Assembly (NCBI RefSeq): GCF_002105155.1
Contig: NW_019029043.1
Location: 151,001 to 215,000, forward strand
Source of the DNA: Lobosporangium transversale
Lineage: Eukaryota > Mortierellomycota > Mortierellomycetes > Mortierellales > Mortierellaceae
Reading direction: 5' to 3'
DNA: 64,000 bases
A model generated the notes under the pieces. That model made no database searches. It was not told where the DNA came from and worked only from the letters and a program-made list of their open reading frames with translations. Positions within the stretch are counted from its first letter, which is position 1. The number at the start of each line of letters is the position of its first letter. A program made the translations under genes and the position numbers. Below, piece by piece: positions 21,025 through 33,972 of this stretch.

Positions 21025-23255
21025 TTATGCTCCACCTCCACTACGATCAGTGGTCTTGGCCTTGATACCATAATCAATTGCTCTCTTATGTTCAACCTCA
21101 ACAATAATATTGGAGAAGGCTGTTCGGCTAGCATGTTCCTTCAATCCACCCATCACTTCCAGGAATTCGTTGAACTCGATCGATCCAGAGTTATCTAAAT
21201 CAACCTATTTTTTTTTTTTTTTTTTTTGGGATTTCAAATGCGTAGGAGGAAAAATAATAATAATAATAAACAAATGAGTTCAAGGATCTTAAAGCATAAA
21301 GACGATTTTGATCAACTGTGTCAATTTGTCATATCATACCTCACTGATGATGTTATTCAACACTTGTGCATCAACATCCATGTCCAGGTTTCTCAGGATT
21401 ACGCCGAGATCTTTGCCATCAATGTGGCCATCGCCATCATAATCCAAAGCTCCAAAGACCTTGTGGAATTCTGCCAATTCTTCTGGGTTGAACTGAGCAC
21501 GTGAGTAGAAGCTATCGGTGACGGACGATCCTGAGGACTTGCCTCCGCCCCAGAAGCCCTTGGCCTCACGCTTCTCGACATTGCCGATTGCGCCTGGGTG
21601 ACCAATGACAGCATCAGGTACATTGGTAGGATATGCAATGGGACTAACAGGAAGACCCATGGTGGTCAAGAACTTCTTGGCTTCCTCCGTCTCTTTCAAT
21701 TGACGGGCTTGGTCCCATTTCAGCTCATCAGCCATAATCTCAACAACCCTGGGGAGAGCCTCCAAAGCTGCGTGCACGTTCAAGAAGGCGAGGCGCAGAC
21801 GGCGAGCCAGGACATCAACAGCTGTGCAAGCATATTCGCGACGGACTGCATAGCGAATCTCGGCCTCGATATAAGGATACTGCGGCGAGACCCTTCTTCC
21901 AAAGACGGGCCAGCGCTTCCCAGTAGACTGTGCGAGCGAGGCAACTGCCCAGGCACGGTCACCATAGCTGTTTGCAAGGTGTTGAGCAATCTCTGTCTCC
22001 AAACCAAACTGTTGGATCAGACGGATAAACATTGTCTTGCTGTATCCGTGGGAACCGATCAACTTGACGCGCTCGGTCGAGCACTCTCGTGTAGGCTTCA
22101 AATTAAAGTGTTTGATGGCCTCGTCGATGGTCTCGGCAGCCATTGCGCGGTAAGTTGTCCACTTGCCGCCTGCAATGGTCAGCAGACCGCTCTTGCTGAT
22201 GTTGATCATATGGTTGCGAACTAGACCCTCAGTACTCTTGGCAGCGGGGTCACGGACCAATGGACGGATGCCAGACCAGGCAGCCAAAACATCTCCTCGA
22301 CGGACCTTGACATCTGGGTTCAGGTAGTTCTTGACTTCTCCCAAAATCCAGTTGATCTCTTCCTCTGTCGCCATTGGGTTTTGGGTCACCTTTGTTGCAG
22401 AGTCTGTCGTGCCTGCAATAGTATTTCCTTGCCAAGGCAAGAAGAAAATGACACGCCCATCACTAGTGGCAGGGTCCAAAAGACCCATAGTTCCAGGACT
22501 GTAGTAGTTGGGAAGAATGATATGAACTCCTGCAGAAGGCGAGACGATAGTTTGAATCGAAGGATCATCCATCTGACGAATGCCATCAGTGAAGGGTCCG
22601 GTGGCGTTGATGATGCCCTTCGCCTTGACATTGAATTCCTTGCCGGTCATAGTATCCCTGACACGGGCTCCACACAATTGCTTGTTGGAATCCTTATGAA
22701 GCTCAATGACTTCAACGTGATTTGCAATGACAGCACCATATTGAACAGCGGTCAATCCAAGGGCGACGTTCATACGGGAATCATTGTGCTGACCATCGTA
22801 ATAGACCATGGCTCCGACCAACTTTTCATTCTTGAGCATTGGGAATGCCTCCAGGGCCTTGCCTCTGCTTAAGAAATAACTGCTTTCCATGCCTTGGTGA
22901 CCTGCAAGCAAATCATATGCCTTGGATCCAGCCCAGTAGTAAGGTACCTGCCACCATCTAATACAATAGCAAAACGTATTCTTGAGTAAGATCTCGGATG
23001 CTGATAGCCTGCATGTAAATGTATATATATATGCATGTCATGTATAGTAGTTTCGATTGACGTACTTGTAGATGGGTAACATGATAGGCAATTGATAGCT
23101 CAGATAAGGTGCAATCTTCAAAAAGTTGGCACGCTCATTCAATGCTTCCTTGACAAGCTTATACTGCTCATAATCCAACTCACGAACAGCCTTTTCTAAA
23201 TAACGGACACCACCATGAACGAGCTTGGTTGATCTGGATGACGTTCCTGTAATTG

Positions 23256-23289
<34 letters not shown>

Positions 23290-23343
23290 ATGTGAGACTA
23301 GGGGTTCATACTAAATCTTCATTCTATAATTTATCATTGCACA

Positions 23344-23377
<34 letters not shown>

Positions 23378-24718
23378 AGAAGGATGTTTCGACCCCTGTA
23401 TTGCACGTGTGGCTCGGGTATAGAGATGAATGGTTAGGGATATCAAGGAAGAATGTGTTGGCCCTATTCATCCCATGTTTACACTTCCCATTGATAAAGC
23501 CCTGTTTTCATCTGCTCTATCTTGTAAAAGGCATTGTTGTTGTTCTTCATAGATCTATCTTTCACGAGCTCTCTTGCTCTCCACATCATACATGCTCTAT
23601 CTTTCTCTCTCGCTCTTTTTGTTTTGTTCACCTCACTTCCTATAGATCCAATGACTCAAAAAAAAGAAGATCAAAGTTGCTCCACAAACCCGAAATAAAT
23701 GAGAGAGCATAGTCGAGCAATTGTATAGCGAATAAGAAATAAAATAAAAAATAGATTCTTTGTGTGTACTACAGCATAGGTGGGGACGCTCATTGGATGA
23801 TGTGCCCAATTTTAGCGGCCCGTCCTTGCCCTGGTCTGGGAGTTGTCCTCCGTCACTCTCATTCTTACTCAGATCTGTTATTCTTTTTGTACTTTTTTAA
23901 TCGTCCGGTCCGGTCTTTTAATCCATTGCCCACACAGACCGTTAGCTGTCTCTAAATCATTCGCTGTCACACACTCTACAGCATGAAGAGTACTCAAAGA
24001 GTCAAAGAGTATCTCGTAAAAAATGATAAATCATGGCAGAGGGCAAAATCTTGTCTCTGACTTTCAATCCCTTCATATGACACAAAAATAAAATATGATG
24101 TCGATGGAAAAAGAAGCCATACTGTCCCACCAGATGTTGCACAGATGTAAAAAAAAGTAAAAAAAAGTTGATCATACCTGAAGAAAAATCGTCGCGTTCA
24201 ACCATGGCTACCTTCAACCCACGAGTTGCTGCATCCACAGCACATCCAGCACCAGTGGCACCGCCTCCAATGATAAGCAGATCAAACACGTCCGAGTCCG
24301 ATTCAGCTGCAGTAGGCGACGCGTCCGTTTTTGTTGCGACAGATGTTGATGTTGATGACTGCGATGATGGTGATGATGACGATGATGCTGCTATAGCTTT
24401 ATTCTTAGCAGCCATGATATCCTTAATGGCACCAGGGCCTTCCTGAAGCATCCTGATCATTTCCTCGCGTGAAGGAGGGGCCCAGAAGGCATGAGGTCGA
24501 GTAGGGTCTCTGGTGCTCTGTTGGGACTCAAGATAGACCATGGAGGAATGAGGCGGATATTCAAAGTCGTCATCAAAAGATCTCCTGTTGCGCTTCAAGT
24601 CATAGTAATAGCTAGCAAGGGCCAAGGAGGTGGCACCTGCAGTGGCATAGACGGCCTTTCTACGGAAAGAAGAGTTGGTGGCATGTCTAGCACCGGTCGC
24701 GGGGATTCGGCGCCACAT
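21025..24718 (-). CDS. GUT2: Mitochondrial FAD-dependent glycerol-3-phosphate dehydrogenase with EF-hands
   Basis: Four exons: 24178-24718, 23066-23246, 21340-22957, 21025-21204 (839 residues, phases close). It oxidises glycerol-3-phosphate to dihydroxyacetone phosphate at the outer face of the inner mitochondrial membrane, passing electrons to ubiquinone. The N-terminus is Arg-rich with one membrane segment (~22-38), then a Ser/Thr-rich linker. The FAD-binding GGGATGAG lies at ~151-158, followed by [16 protein letters not shown]. The C-terminus has two canonical EF-hand loops ([12 protein letters not shown] ~746 and [12 protein letters not shown] ~782), implying Ca2+ control as in animal GPD2. 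Intron 1 is unusually long (931 bases) and carries two long A-runs. Confidence 0.93.
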
Positions 24719-25602
24719 GAGGGAAATGAATTAGATCTGTTTTAAGAAATGAGTTTTGAGCAAGAAAGAGAATGGAGTTGGAATGCTAAAAATAAAAAGA
24801 AGAAGAAGAGAGGAGAAGAGAATGACAAGGAAGGATAGGAAGAAGAAGAAGAAGAAGTGAGACGAAGGGGAAAGGAGCAGGTGTAATAAATTGCTTATAT
24901 ACTCACACTAACTAGTTTACTTACAATCAATGTGATGTGTTCTGTCATTCCAAGATAGCGGCGGAGTGCCTTGACGGACCATTTCCCCCCCTATTGTCCC
25001 TATCTCTCTCGCTCTGGGCCTGTTGATCTACTTCGTAAGTATCCGCATGTATGCTACCGTGTTGCCATGCGACCATGCATGCAAATCACGACAAAGGATG
25101 TCCAAGCATGGTATAGCATAGTATGGTATGCTATGGCCTGGGTCACCCTAGGATCTTTTTGCAACCTGATCCATGGCATGGGGAAGCTGTGTTCATCACT
25201 TTGTTATTTTCCCATTGCTATAGCTAAAGAAGGTAAAAAAAAAAAAAATGCATACAACTCCATTTGTAAGTGTGTTTGATTCAAGTTCAGATAGAACATT
25301 TGTCGTCATTTCATCAGCATTTGGACTACGCGAAGCAATACTTGATCTCCCTTTCCCGTTTATCTGCCTTTTAATGTCCTATTTTTCCTATTGTTTTTCC
25401 ATGTGAAATCGAAATCAAATCAGCGGTGACTCCGCCCAAACTCTGAATTGGTCCCGCCCTTTTCATCTGTCATCCTTTTGTAACTTTTCCTTCACCCGCT
25501 CTCATTTTTAGCCATGTCATGTAGAGGAGCAATCAAACGTTCCACGGACATCCCCTCCATCCAACAGTTATGTTTATTTAACTTGTACAACGTAGGCAGC
25601 CA

Positions 25603-25640
<38 letters not shown>

Positions 25641-25774
25641 GTATTATTTATAAATTACAGGTGTAAATATGATAAGAGTAAAAGAAAAAATAACGTCCAT
25701 AGCCATGACCACAACCACAGCCACAGCCACAGCCACAGCCACCATCAACAACCTTCAAAAGTTCTAAACCGTTT
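24719..25774. other. GUT2 promoter / ERG1 3' flank, with hexanucleotide repeat
   Basis: Purine-rich near the GUT2 start. A T-run of about 35 bases lies at 25603-25637 and a (CCACAG)n-like microsatellite at about 25708-25740, just past the ERG1 stop. No gene is supported. Confidence 0.5.
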
Positions 25775-26066
25775 CTATGCTTTGCATTCGCTCCACATCA
25801 CTGGCAACAATACCACACAGGCAGTCCACATCACACTAAATGCTCTAAAGAACGTAGCTGGAACCTCTGCCCAGGTGGCTTTGTGGAACATCAGCCAGAT
25901 CGAGTGAAGTGCTACGGCATAAAAGTGATATACCAATACCATACGACGACGTGTGATACCCGACAACAACCCAACTGGGCCTGCAATGCATTCGCCTCCC
26001 ATCTTGAAGTAACTGAAGCATCCATCACGAAGAACAATCAGGTTCTCATCTGATCAAATTATGAAG

Positions 26067-26097
<31 letters not shown>

Positions 26098-27972
26098 GAG
26101 TTAGATCAGGATACATAAGAAGTTAATTCACTTTTTTTTTTTTTTTTTTTTTTTTGCAAGATCTTTCTTACCTGCACCAGAAAAGAGTGCATACAAGGCC
26201 TGAGCGAGGACGTTGATCACACCACTGAGCTCTTTCCTCTTCCAGAAAAATAATTCCATTTGGACCATGGTCTCTTCTTGATCCTTTGTCACATCTCCCC
26301 TGAGCATATCTCTTAAATACACCACATCATTCAACGCCACAGTCATACCACCTCCCGTAAGCGGATGACGCATGTTCATAGCATCTCCCAAAAGAATGAC
26401 TCCCAACTCTGAGCTAGTCGATGGTGGTAAGAAACTGTTTGGCATCGATCTCAATCGTTCGGTCTCTAATGCTGTCATGAATGCTTTCTGTACACTTTCG
26501 GGAAGTTGTGGCCTGACTACCGTCTCGAGGTATGAGCGTAATGCGCCCGAGCTAGCAGAGGGTAGCTTCCCAGGAATGTCCACCAAGATGCGGGTGTCCC
26601 TGGCTGAGATCTGATACATAAGGATAGGTGAAGGGGACGCAAGAAGAACATGGCCATGGTTTGGGAATGGAAGTTGGACATCCTTCATAACAAAGCTGCA
26701 AGTTAAAATAATAATAAAAATTAAAAAGGTCAGTTTTAAGCATCCTTCCCATGATTGCTTAACTATTTTTTTTTTTTTTTTTTTTTTTTGTTGTTGTTGC
26801 TTTGCTACCTACCCAACAAAGTGTGAGGTGGTGGAGACAGGTTTCTGGATGAACTGCTTGCGGAATTTTGAGAAGCATCCATCGGCAATTACTGTCAATG
26901 ACGCAAAGTACTGTGCAGTAACTGTTGGCGTTGTCGATTCTACGGAAGCATCCTTCTTGGGTGTGCATGTTACTCCAAGGACACGAACACCATCATCATC
27001 GTAAATCATCTCGTTCGCAGTTGCCTCCACGATAGTAACACTAGCAAAATACAAAAAGTGAGTGATATAATTAGTATTACAGTTTACATATTCATATTCT
27101 AAGCCAGGCTGAAGGATCCTGATGAAAATCAATTCAAGTGTCATACTTTGGTGTCTGCGACGCAGCTATTCGCAGCTTCTGAATAAATCGACCGTGATGG
27201 AAGGATCTTCCTTGGTCCTGCTTTCCGGTCTCGGGATCGATGAGATAGGGGATGTGTACATGTTCTGATCCACGAATGACTCCATATCCATATGTGGGAA
27301 TGGCATCAATGCCCTCCAAACAATCAGCCAGGCCTAATTCCTTCAATGCTTTGTATCCACCAGGTTGCAATAGTTCTCCAACAATACGATCTGGTTCGCT
27401 CAGGTCTCTTTCTATTCAAGACAAAATAAAATAATAGTAAAAATAAATCATTAAATAGGAGTTCTTTGTAAAATGATAAGCCTAATCTTAATTGCATGAC
27501 CGTTTAAAGAAACGTGAATGGGCGAAAAGTTTTTTTTTTTATTTTTTTTTATTTCAGGTCCCTTTAATCCCAAATCAGGCCATTCTTTGTTTGCCCAAAC
27601 AGATCAAAGCACACAGCTTCGGCATGGCAGAGGTCCGAGCAAAAAAATAGATTGTTTATTCTTAATGTATAACACAAAATGGATCCTCATTCAAGAACTT
27701 GACCTACCGATTAAGAGAATCTGCTTATTCTGTTTTGCAAAAGTAGTTGCAAACGCAGATCCTAGTACTCCTGCACCGACAACAATGATATCGAACTTGG
27801 ATCCATTTTCAGGCACACTTGCCAGCGAGGGAGCTAAAGCCTAGATGGTAATCAGTTGATTTGAATTAAATTAAATCGAGTTGAAGGAGACCATGAGCTT
27901 TCTTTTTCTTTCTTTCATGGCAACACTAAACACAAAGCTGTAGTCGAGTTTTTGCCTTACGTTTCCAGGCAT
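25775..27972 (-). CDS. ERG1: Squalene monooxygenase (squalene epoxidase)
   Basis: Six exons: 27961-27972, 27708-27840, 27147-27411, 26813-27040, 26172-26695, 25775-26049 (478 residues, phases close). It epoxidises squalene to 2,3-oxidosqualene in ergosterol synthesis at the ER, using FAD, O2 and NADPH. Visible motifs: the dinucleotide-binding IIVVGAGVLGSAFA, ERDLSEPDRIVGELLQPGG, VIADGCFSKFRK, HFVGFVMKDV, PNHGHV and GDAMNMRHPLTGGGMTVAL. The C-terminal hydrophobic region anchors the protein to the membrane. This is the target of allylamine antifungals in this family. The first exon (MPGN, 12 bases) is inferred from the only ATG followed by a donor (GTAAGG) upstream; the rest is firm. Confidence 0.92.
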
Positions 27973-28548
27973 GTGTAATTAATATGAAACAGAAAGAGAA
28001 AAGAATAAGGAAGGATGATATAACAGAAATAACAGAGCTGAAAGAAAGAGCGAGAGAAGAAGAAGTAGTGGAATGAGAACGAGAATGAGGGATGAGGAAT
28101 GAGGAATGAATTCAGAATTAAGCAAAGGAAAAAAGAAAGAAAAAAGATACTTTCTTGACCGAGTTCTCTGAATGTGTTTTTACTGCGATTCAAAAAAGGT
28201 CGACTCGCACAGTCACGGTGCAGACGGACAAAAAAAAATCAGGCCACCTTTTGTCCTCATGTTGTGTCCATGTTGTCGAAGTATCCCTCTTCAAGAAAAC
28301 TGACACTATTCGAGTCCGACTTTCATATGTCAAACAGTCGCCAGTGCCACCAACACGCTATTTTTTTTTTTTTTTTTTTTTTTTTCTTTTGACAGATACT
28401 CTCGGACAATGAATAAAAAAATAAAGCGTCGTTCAGAAGCCTAAGTACATGGACACAGCACAAAAGTTTAGACAGTGTATAACTGTGCAACCCATTGTCA
28501 CACCACCTAATTTCTATTCTTTTTTTATTTTTTTTTTATTTCATGTCT
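27973..28548. other. ERG1 promoter region
   Basis: Between the ERG1 start and the stop of the next minus-strand gene. Pyrimidine-rich on the coding strand; a T-run of about 24 bases lies at 28362-28385. No defined sterol-response element is recognised. Confidence 0.4.
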
Positions 28549-29779
28549 TCATGTCTGTTGTTGAACAACCGTATCAAGAATCTTCTTGAATTGAGCCACA
28601 CACATGTCAAGCCATCTCTCATGTTCAGCTTGTCCACGAACAAACAGCCTACCCATAAGAATACAATCTTGATTCTTGCGACTCAGCTCCTTCAATTGCT
28701 CAATGATCGATCCCTGATCCTGAGGACTATACAACGATGTCGCAATCTCGTCCGTGAGGGCAACAATACCTCCAGCTCGATCATACAATTGATCCCACAT
28801 CAACGCCAAATCCGATTGTTTCAAAGTTACTGTTGATCCAGCTGTTGTAGGATCCGTTCCTAATAAAGACGGTGACGCGTTTGATAAAGATGCTGATGTA
28901 TCGATAGTACGAGATGGCTCCACATCAAGACACCGTTGCTGCAGCTTCTTGAACAAAAGTCTTGTCAACTTTAACATAGCATTAGCCCGAGTGCTCAGTT
29001 GTTTCTCCTCCTCCGTCATCTTTTCATCCTCACCCCAACTGTCGTCACTTTCATCACCACTATCGTTGCCATCTTCATCATCTTCATCATCATCTTCATC
29101 ATCTTCATCATTACTATCCTTCTTGTCATCATTCGTGTCAATCATTTCCTGAACCTCAGCAATTGCATCCTCCATCGTTGACATCATATCCCCCCATTTC
29201 TTTGCCACAGCCTGACGATTCGAACGGCTCGCTTTTTCAAAGATCTGACATGCTTCCCATACAATCCCAGTCTTGACCAAATAGCCATCTTCTTTTACAA
29301 AAGATGATTTATCTGCTAAGCCTTCTGAGGACAATGATGCTATTGCTGTTTCTGCTGCTGCCACGGCCGCTGCTGCCGCGGTTGCACTGACACTTTTTTC
29401 CATTCCCACTCCTGTTCCTGTTCCTGCTCCTGCTCCTGCCCCTGTTCCTTTTACGTTTCCTCCTGTTTTTAGATCGAAAGCCATGTTCTGTTGTTGTATC
29501 TGTAACAGTTTCTCATTCTTGACCTCCAAAAACTCATTCATCAATCCTGCAGTCGCCAAAAAGATGTTATTAGCAAGGATCTGAATTTCGTTTTTATAAG
29601 TCTGTCCTGCAACCTTGACCGGGATTGATTCCACAAATCCTGCTAAACGAAAACATGTCTCCCCAAGAGCCTCCACCATCTTTATCACTGCCTTACTCTC
29701 TGCAGGAGGTTTGCAAGCAAGAGTCGCCTTGGTCACATCATTTGCAAGAAGTTTTCCGAGGTTTGCTATATGTAATTAT

Positions 29780-29839
<60 letters not shown>

Positions 29840-30177
29840 TAAAAAATAAAAAGGAATTATTTTAGTTTTTTTATATTAGTGCTTTGTATCAACAACTTTT
29901 AATTATTGAAAATAAAAGTGATAAAAACAACAATAATAGTAGTAATAAACACATTACCAAGGCGTACACCAAATGCTTCACCATCCCAAGGCTCCTCGTC
30001 TTGAGTAGAGGATGGGGAATCAGTTTTTTCATCAAGAACCAAGTTCGATTTTAACTGCTCCACTAAGCCGTCCAGGGTCTCTGGGACGGCAGGCACAGAA
30101 AGCCGCATTGGTTCTATTACATAGCTCATGGCCATGTCAACCAATCCACGAATCTTTTGCTGTGCTTCCTCTGTCAT
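28549..30177 (-). CDS. Cyclin-D1-binding protein 1-like (GCIP family)
   Basis: Two exons: 29958-30177 and 28549-29765 (478 residues; donor GTAATG, acceptor ATATAG, phase closes). Conserved blocks resembling GCIP/CCNDBP1: NLGKLLANDVTKATLACKPP early, the central helical region (KTGIVWEACQIFEKASRSNRQAV), and RANAMLKLTRLLFKKL near the end. In animals the family binds D-type cyclins and Grap2; the fungal role is unknown to me. Low-complexity Gly/Ala- and Asp/Glu-rich stretches (~175-220 and ~275-310) are inserted. The ATG at 30177 is preferred over the TTG codon further upstream. The intron contains a (GA)n microsatellite. Confidence 0.75.
29781..29836 (+). repeat. (GA)n microsatellite inside an intron
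   Basis: Uninterrupted AG dinucleotides over about 56 bases, within the single intron of the GCIP-like gene near its acceptor (CT-repeat on the coding strand). Confidence 0.9.
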
Positions 30178-30359
30178 GATTACCAAGCAAAAAAAAAAAT
30201 TAATAATAATAAAAAATAAAATCCTTTGAGTTGTTGTCCTGCAAATGAATGCTTGTCTGAATCACTGAATGAAACTCCTTTCAAAAACATGCAAAAAAAA
30301 AAAAAAAAAAAAAAAAATAGTGGCAAAACAATTATCACGTGCGTAATTGATCAATTTTA

Positions 30360-32024
30360 TTAGGGTTCGCTCAGCTGGTATTTTTCTGATGCTTTGGTCT
30401 CTGGAGGCATGGCTGCTTTCTCGTTATCCTTTTCTACTTTTTCTACCTCTCGTACACTTCGTCTTGTCAAGCCATTGCTATTACTATTGAACGTTAGGTC
30501 CTCAACGTTTACTTGGATATGATCCGGTGCAGCCTGTCGTGCGGTCGTCATTCCTGTTGTGTCTACTGGTGTAGTTGTTGTACATGCATCTGCTGCAGTT
30601 GTTGTTGATGCTGTGGTCTTGGATGGATCCTTTTGCAAAGCAGCTAATCTAGCCTTGATGCTAGCGCATTGATACGCTTTACTACCATCTCCCATCTTTT
30701 CGTCTTCCTTTGTCAATGGTGGTAGTGGTGGTAGTGGTGGTGAATCGGGTCGATTGTTTTGTTGTTCACTTCCACCGCCTCCTAAAAGACCAATGGTTTC
30801 TAAAGTATGCGCAAGTCCAATTCCCCCACTGCGGCCTTTAATACTACTTCCTCCTCCTCCCCCTACTGGATTTGATCCGGTATTGGATCCTTCTGAAAAC
30901 ACTTGCTGCTTCTGTGCATTCGAGATGAATTCAACCATGGCTTCACGAACATCCGAGGTCACTTGCACCACTTCCATTGCATTGGCTACACTGATCTGAC
31001 AGGTTAATTCGATCGTGGTCTCTGTACAACCCGTGACTAGTAATGCAGCATGTCGTTGATCATAAAGTGGATGTGTGCGAGCAAATTTGAGGAAAGCCTG
31101 TCGTACTCGGGGGACTGGAAATGTGTAGTCAACAAACACTTTACACTGTGCTATCTGTCTAGGCGAGTTCCTGGACCAGTTTTGGAATATCTAAATGAAC
31201 AAGAAAAGTGACATCAGAATGTCAGACGGAAGGGAAAAATAAAAAAGAACCCCTGGATCTCAATTTTTTTTTTTTTTTTTTGACACTTCATATCATCATA
31301 TCATACGTTGCCCAGAAACCAAGTCAAAGGAACGACAAGACGACGTTCATCCAATGTCCTGACAATCACATATTGTGACTGGATCTCCTCAATATGTCCA
31401 ATCTCCCCATTGACCTGAACTTGATCCTCTATCAGGAATGGCTGCGTTAATGCAATCGTTAAAGAAGCCAATGCATTCTAAATGTTTCTCCAAAATATAA
31501 AAGAAATTTAAATTATAATAAATAAATAAATAAGTAAAAAAGTAAGCTTAAAGACTTGAGAGCGGGTCTTTTCTTTTCTTTTTTTCTTTTTTGTACAATC
31601 CTCTCATGCTCCTTCAAATACCTCAATGGATGGTTTGGCTGCAAAGCCCAAGAGTATAGCCGAGACACTGGCGCTGGCTAAAAGCGAAACACCCACTTGC
31701 CATGCATTGGGGAATGTCATTGCAATACCAGACATTCCCACCAACCAGACCATCCCTTGAACTATCCTGGTCATGACCACTATCTGAGTTTCGACCTCCC
31801 GCGCCCTCTTGGGATCCGATTCCTTCAAATGATCATTACTCCTGCTCACTGCCATGGATGCACACTTGATCAGCATGACGACAAAGTATGAGATCGCAAA
31901 CAATAGGATAATAATGAGCGCATGATTAAAAGCACCATAAACTCCCACAGGCAAAGTCACAAGTTGAACCGTTATTAGGAGCCCAATGGTCGGAAACATC
32001 ACAAACGTTGGTTTTTTACTATAG

Positions 32025-32057
<33 letters not shown>

Positions 32058-32139
32058 CAAGTAAATGGATCTGTTAAGAAAAAAAATAAAATAAAATAAA
32101 ATAGAATAAAACTAATAAATAGGCAGCAAAGCAACAGTT

Positions 32140-32173
<34 letters not shown>

Positions 32174-32560
32174 AATGTTTGACAAGGTCATCATCGAATT
32201 GCCATATTGTCCTTTTGGCGAGCCTCTTGAAGAAAAATGTAAGGATAATGTGAAGAATTATAGCCCCAACAGCAACACCGAGGATGATGAATACTGCTGT
32301 CACTGTCGCCTGACGATCCAACGGAGATAAAGGATGAAGAATAAAGGAAAAAAATACAAAGACTGTTGAGATGTTATTCCGGATAAATAGAGGAGGATGA
32401 TATGTAATTTTTTTAAATTTCAAAGAAGATCCGTTAACAGAAAAAAAAAAAAAAATCAACGATGTGGTCTTATTTTTATTATTATTGTCATTATTGAAGT
32501 TTTATTTACAATGGGCTTTGTCGTTGGGACAGATGGCACCGATGTCGTATTTGTATTCAT
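30360..32560 (-). CDS. MscS-family mechanosensitive ion channel
   Basis: Five exons: 32510-32560, 32173-32309, 31610-32018, 31307-31477, 30360-31190 (532 residues, phases close). About five membrane segments occupy residues ~18-200. The last (SLLASASVSAILLGFAAKPSIEVF) is the pore-lining helix and leads into the beta domain (IALTQPFLIEDQVQVNGEIGHIEEI, VPLTWFLGNIFQNWSR). A long low-complexity C-terminal tail (polyGly, Pro-rich PPLPPLPPL) follows. Fungal relatives sit in ER or plasma membrane and release ions under osmotic stress. The third intron (31478-31609) fits only with a GC donor (GGA|GCATGA), which keeps frame. The small first exon is the least certain part. Confidence 0.85.
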
Positions 32561-33238
32561 GGCTTCTTTCAGTGCTCTGGCAGTAATTGGGAGGGGAAAA
32601 GAGTCGCAGGAAGGTGGTATGCAAGAAAGAGAGGAAGAGAGAGAAAGAAGAGGAGAAGAAGAGGCATTGAATCAAAGAAACATTGAACAAATTCCATCGT
32701 AAAAAACTATCCCTATGGGCGCAGACTGGGGAGAGAGTCATGTCCCCAAGTGCACGTCCCTTTCTCTTGATAGACAGCCAATCATCCACTTTGAAGGTCG
32801 TATCTCCATACTCCTATTTTTTTATTTATTATTGGACACATGATGGATGTCAGGAAACAGGGAATTGTATCCAAACAGCACATGGAACATGCCGTACTAC
32901 AATGGAGGAGGAAAAAAAAGGGGTTCTATCATCTATGGCGACTGCCCGGGCTCCATTCGTAACTGTATAAACATCTGAACATTACCACATGCTATTGACT
33001 ACCCTGTGCTCCTTGAACAATGCTTTTAGCATATCCCTGCACTTCAAAGACCAAGATCTTGGTACTTCTTTTGGCTTAATCACTTGGTTTATCCCTTGAA
33101 CCGTAAAACGGGCAGATTTGCCCATTTAGCTTTCATCAACTCATGGACAGATCAGGTCTAGTTCTCTGTGCTTTCTACTAACAGAAAACAACCGTCTATT
33201 GCATGCCAAGGAAGAAAAAACCCAGGTTAAAAGGCTCA
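32561..33238. other. Intergenic, MscS gene promoter side
   Basis: Contains a GA-rich stretch (32625-32665). No gene is supported. Confidence 0.4.
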
Positions 33239-33445
33239 CTACAAAATTTCCTGATACAGGTCATCCAATCTCTGGGGGTCTGCCCTATGTCGAGCCTCGA
33301 CATATTCGATATCTGACAATGGAGTTGATGAACCATACAGGCTGATGGGGCGAAATGCCCGAAGGTTCTTCCTAGCAGCTATCCTTGTTGACGTTGGCTG
33401 TATGCGATGTGAAAAGAGTAGAAGGAAGAAGGTCGGCGACGCCAT
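33239..33445 (-). CDS. Small hypothetical protein, possibly mitochondrial
   Basis: 68 codons with ATG at 33445. The first ~30 residues are hydrophobic/basic without acids (FFLLLFSHRIQ, TRIAARKNLRAF), as in mitochondrial presequences. The remainder (PLSDIEYVEARHRADPQRLDDLYQEIL) is charged and helical. I do not recognise it. It lies alone between two minus-strand genes. The composition looks coding, but a 68-codon ORF could also arise by chance. Confidence 0.4.
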   Translation of the reverse strand: MASPTFFLLLFSHRIQPTSTRIAARKNLRAFRPISLYGSSTPLSDIEYVEARHRADPQRLDDLYQEIL

Positions 33446-33972
33446 TTAATGGAAAATAACGGATTAAAAAGAATTAAATTCATCTCACTTGTCCTTTGGC
33501 TCAACAAACAAATATGCAACCATGACGGCAAGAGAGGAGCCTGTTCAAGTAATCAAGGAAGCTTCCTCTTGGATGTTTGCAAGATTAGGAGAAAAAAAGA
33601 AAAAAAAAGTAGGTTAAGATGTCAATGCGCTGTCTCCAGCAAAGCAATGACGGATGCCTTAACACGATCTGCTCACAAAGAAGCAGAGTTGGTGTCTGGT
33701 AGTCTTTTTTCAGTCGAAGTGATCTTCGAAAGAAAAACGTCCATTCCTACCCGGAGGATTGCTAACTAGCTCTCAACTCGTGTCAACACAAAGATTAATC
33801 AGTCCACAAAAACTCTGGCCTTAAAAGGATTTTTGCTTCTTTTTTGTGACTGGCATTTCAGTAATTCTTTGAAATGAATTATGGGGACTTTTATGACATT
33901 TTACTTCTATTTAAGACTCTCCATAAAAAACATTAAAAAAAAAAAAAATAAAAAAAAAAATAAAAAAAGAAA
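33446..33972. other. Intergenic
   Basis: Open frames in this stretch show no family similarity; A-rich near 33930-33967 at the ERD1 3' end. Confidence 0.35.

Noticed and set aside
29625-29849. ORFs ending in Arg-Glu repeats
   Set aside because: Translation of the (GA)n microsatellite in the intron of the GCIP-like gene.
33449-33769. 106-codon plus-strand ORF
   Set aside because: No family similarity and low-quality composition with Lys runs from A-tracts; no splice or promoter support.
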